From Armadillidium nasatum (taxonomy: Eukaryota; Arthropoda; Malacostraca; Isopoda; Armadillidiidae), in NCBI GenBank assembly GCA_009176605.1, contig SEYY01021417.1:52501-87500 (forward strand): a stretch of DNA of 35,000 nucleotides, written 5' to 3'. The notes beneath the pieces are model-generated. The model saw only the letters and a list, made by a program, of their open reading frames with translations, was not told the origin of the DNA and searched no databases. Positions 34,201 to 35,000 of this stretch are shown piece after piece (the first letter of the stretch is position 1; every line of letters begins with the position of its first letter). The translations under genes and the position numbers were made by a program.

Positions 34201-34362
34201 ATATATTCTTCTACAGGCCGTCATTCCCTTCTCAAATTGTTGCAAATTTCTCATTTCGAACACCACCTATTAGTGGGATCGTGATGTGTACCACCGCCAC
34301 CTACCTCGTATTTTTTTTAAGAAATGATATTGCAACATTGCATAATTTTCTTGTGTTTGTTC

Positions 34363-34830
34363 CTACGAGTGTGGCATGCCTGCACTATGCATCACCTCTA
34401 TTGTGCATTTCCCAGAGTATGTGTATTTAAGGAACATTTCCCAAACTGTTTTTTGAAAAGTTTGTCTATTGTGGAGCAAGGAAAAACATGAACCCTCATT
34501 TGCATGTTCGTCAAACCATGATTGAACAACATGATCTGGATGAATTGGAGCCTTATTATGTTTAAATATTGCACTACCTCCAAGAAACTCTCTCTGCTCT
34601 ATTGGATGAACCTGCTCACCCAAAATGCTTACATTATCGCGCATGGTGATATTTGGGGCTGCAGAATACCATGATATGGCTGTCCAAGCTATGATGGAAC
34701 CTCTGTTCTTTACCTGTGGCATAAGATAGTCCTGATCATATTCCTGGGATGGTGTTCTCCACACTTAAACTCGTCCAGAGGTTGGGAACAGTGTGAAGGT
34801 CCATTAATTTAATAAAAGGATTGTCTTCCA
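34363..34830 (-). pseudogene. Tc1-like transposase, decayed C-terminal half
   Basis: On -: FTLFPTSGRV, a stop, then VWRTPSQEYDQDYLMPQVKN and IIAWTAISWYSA (DDE domain start), DNVSILGEQVHP, SAIFKHNKAPIH and VVQSWFDEH. Family members have IFQDDNAPIH, so the second catalytic Asp is lost here. The stop between GRV and VWRTP confirms inactivity. A different Tc1/mariner lineage from the adjacent + strand remnant. Confidence 0.88.
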
Positions 34831-34917
34831 ATGTTGAACACAGAGGTACCGATGTTCTCTACCGATGTTATAGGTTATCTGTTTTAAATATATATTAAAA
34901 CCACTAAAATTAAAAAA

Positions 34918-35000
34918 GACAACATTTCAGCCCTGGAACTCAGGGCCCTCATCAAGCCCAGTCCGACAAGACCAACTTACCCAAACTGAACCTAATGAGG
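34918..35000 (-). mobile_element. Possible Penelope-like retroelement end with hammerhead-like motif (cut by window edge)
   Basis: On the - strand (34956 to 34925) the order TTGATGAG, a GCCCTG-AGTTC-CAGGGC hairpin, then TGAAATG matches the hammerhead ribozyme layout CUGAUGA-stem II-GAAA found in the long terminal-like repeats of Penelope-like elements. The first core C is T here, so self-cleavage is doubtful. The window ends before any coding part. Confidence 0.45.

Overview
The window is nuclear DNA of an invertebrate animal, most likely an arthropod. Genes are split by GT-AG introns, the DNA is AT-rich, retroelement and transposase remnants of invertebrate type are frequent, and about 26 (TA)n microsatellite tracts add up to roughly 3.8 kb (about 11% of the window, my estimate). 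No bacterial or phage systems, CRISPR arrays, tRNA or rRNA genes were seen. The arthropod placement is inference from element types; I cannot name a species.

Two host genes lie on the + strand. (1) 1443-4864: the 3' part of a class I ribonucleotide reductase small (R2) subunit gene, two coding exons seen, 5' exon(s) not found. Its intron holds a decayed Jockey-like retrotransposon boxed in by (TA)n. (2) 16809-30071: a complete-looking myotubularin-related lipid phosphatase of the MTMR3/MTMR4 type in 16 inferred coding exons: PH-GRAM, active-site CTDGWDR, coiled coil and a C-terminal FYVE finger. The long exon 12 carries an apparent one-base frameshift, and exon 11 needs a particular splice acceptor to stay open.

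Between and around them: 6320-7275 is a tandem satellite of about 316-bp units, each made of two related half-units. 7894-9497 is a hAT element with 14-bp inverted ends and a perfect 8-bp target duplication. 10870-12220 is a 5'-truncated CR1-type LINE on the - strand. 12855-13202 and 17399-19197 are two copies of an element with very GC-rich ends (one truncated, one with both inverted ends). 13886-14706 is a broken ORF of a family I cannot name. 19315-19530 is a 216-bp MITE. A non-LTR endonuclease fragment sits in the phosphatase intron at 27790-28003. From 30432 to the end the window is a transposon graveyard: CGGATG-rich hAT-type ends, a broken ZBED-like hAT transposase on the - strand, a decayed mariner-like transposase on +, a decayed Tc1-like transposase on -, and a hammerhead-like motif typical of Penelope-like retroelement ends at the right edge.

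The recurring theme is that unrelated elements are joined directly to (TA)n tracts, several with a tract on both sides, and that many introns carry a (TA)n tract just inside the 5' splice site. The two host genes have no obvious functional link: one makes dNTPs, the other edits endosomal phosphoinositides.
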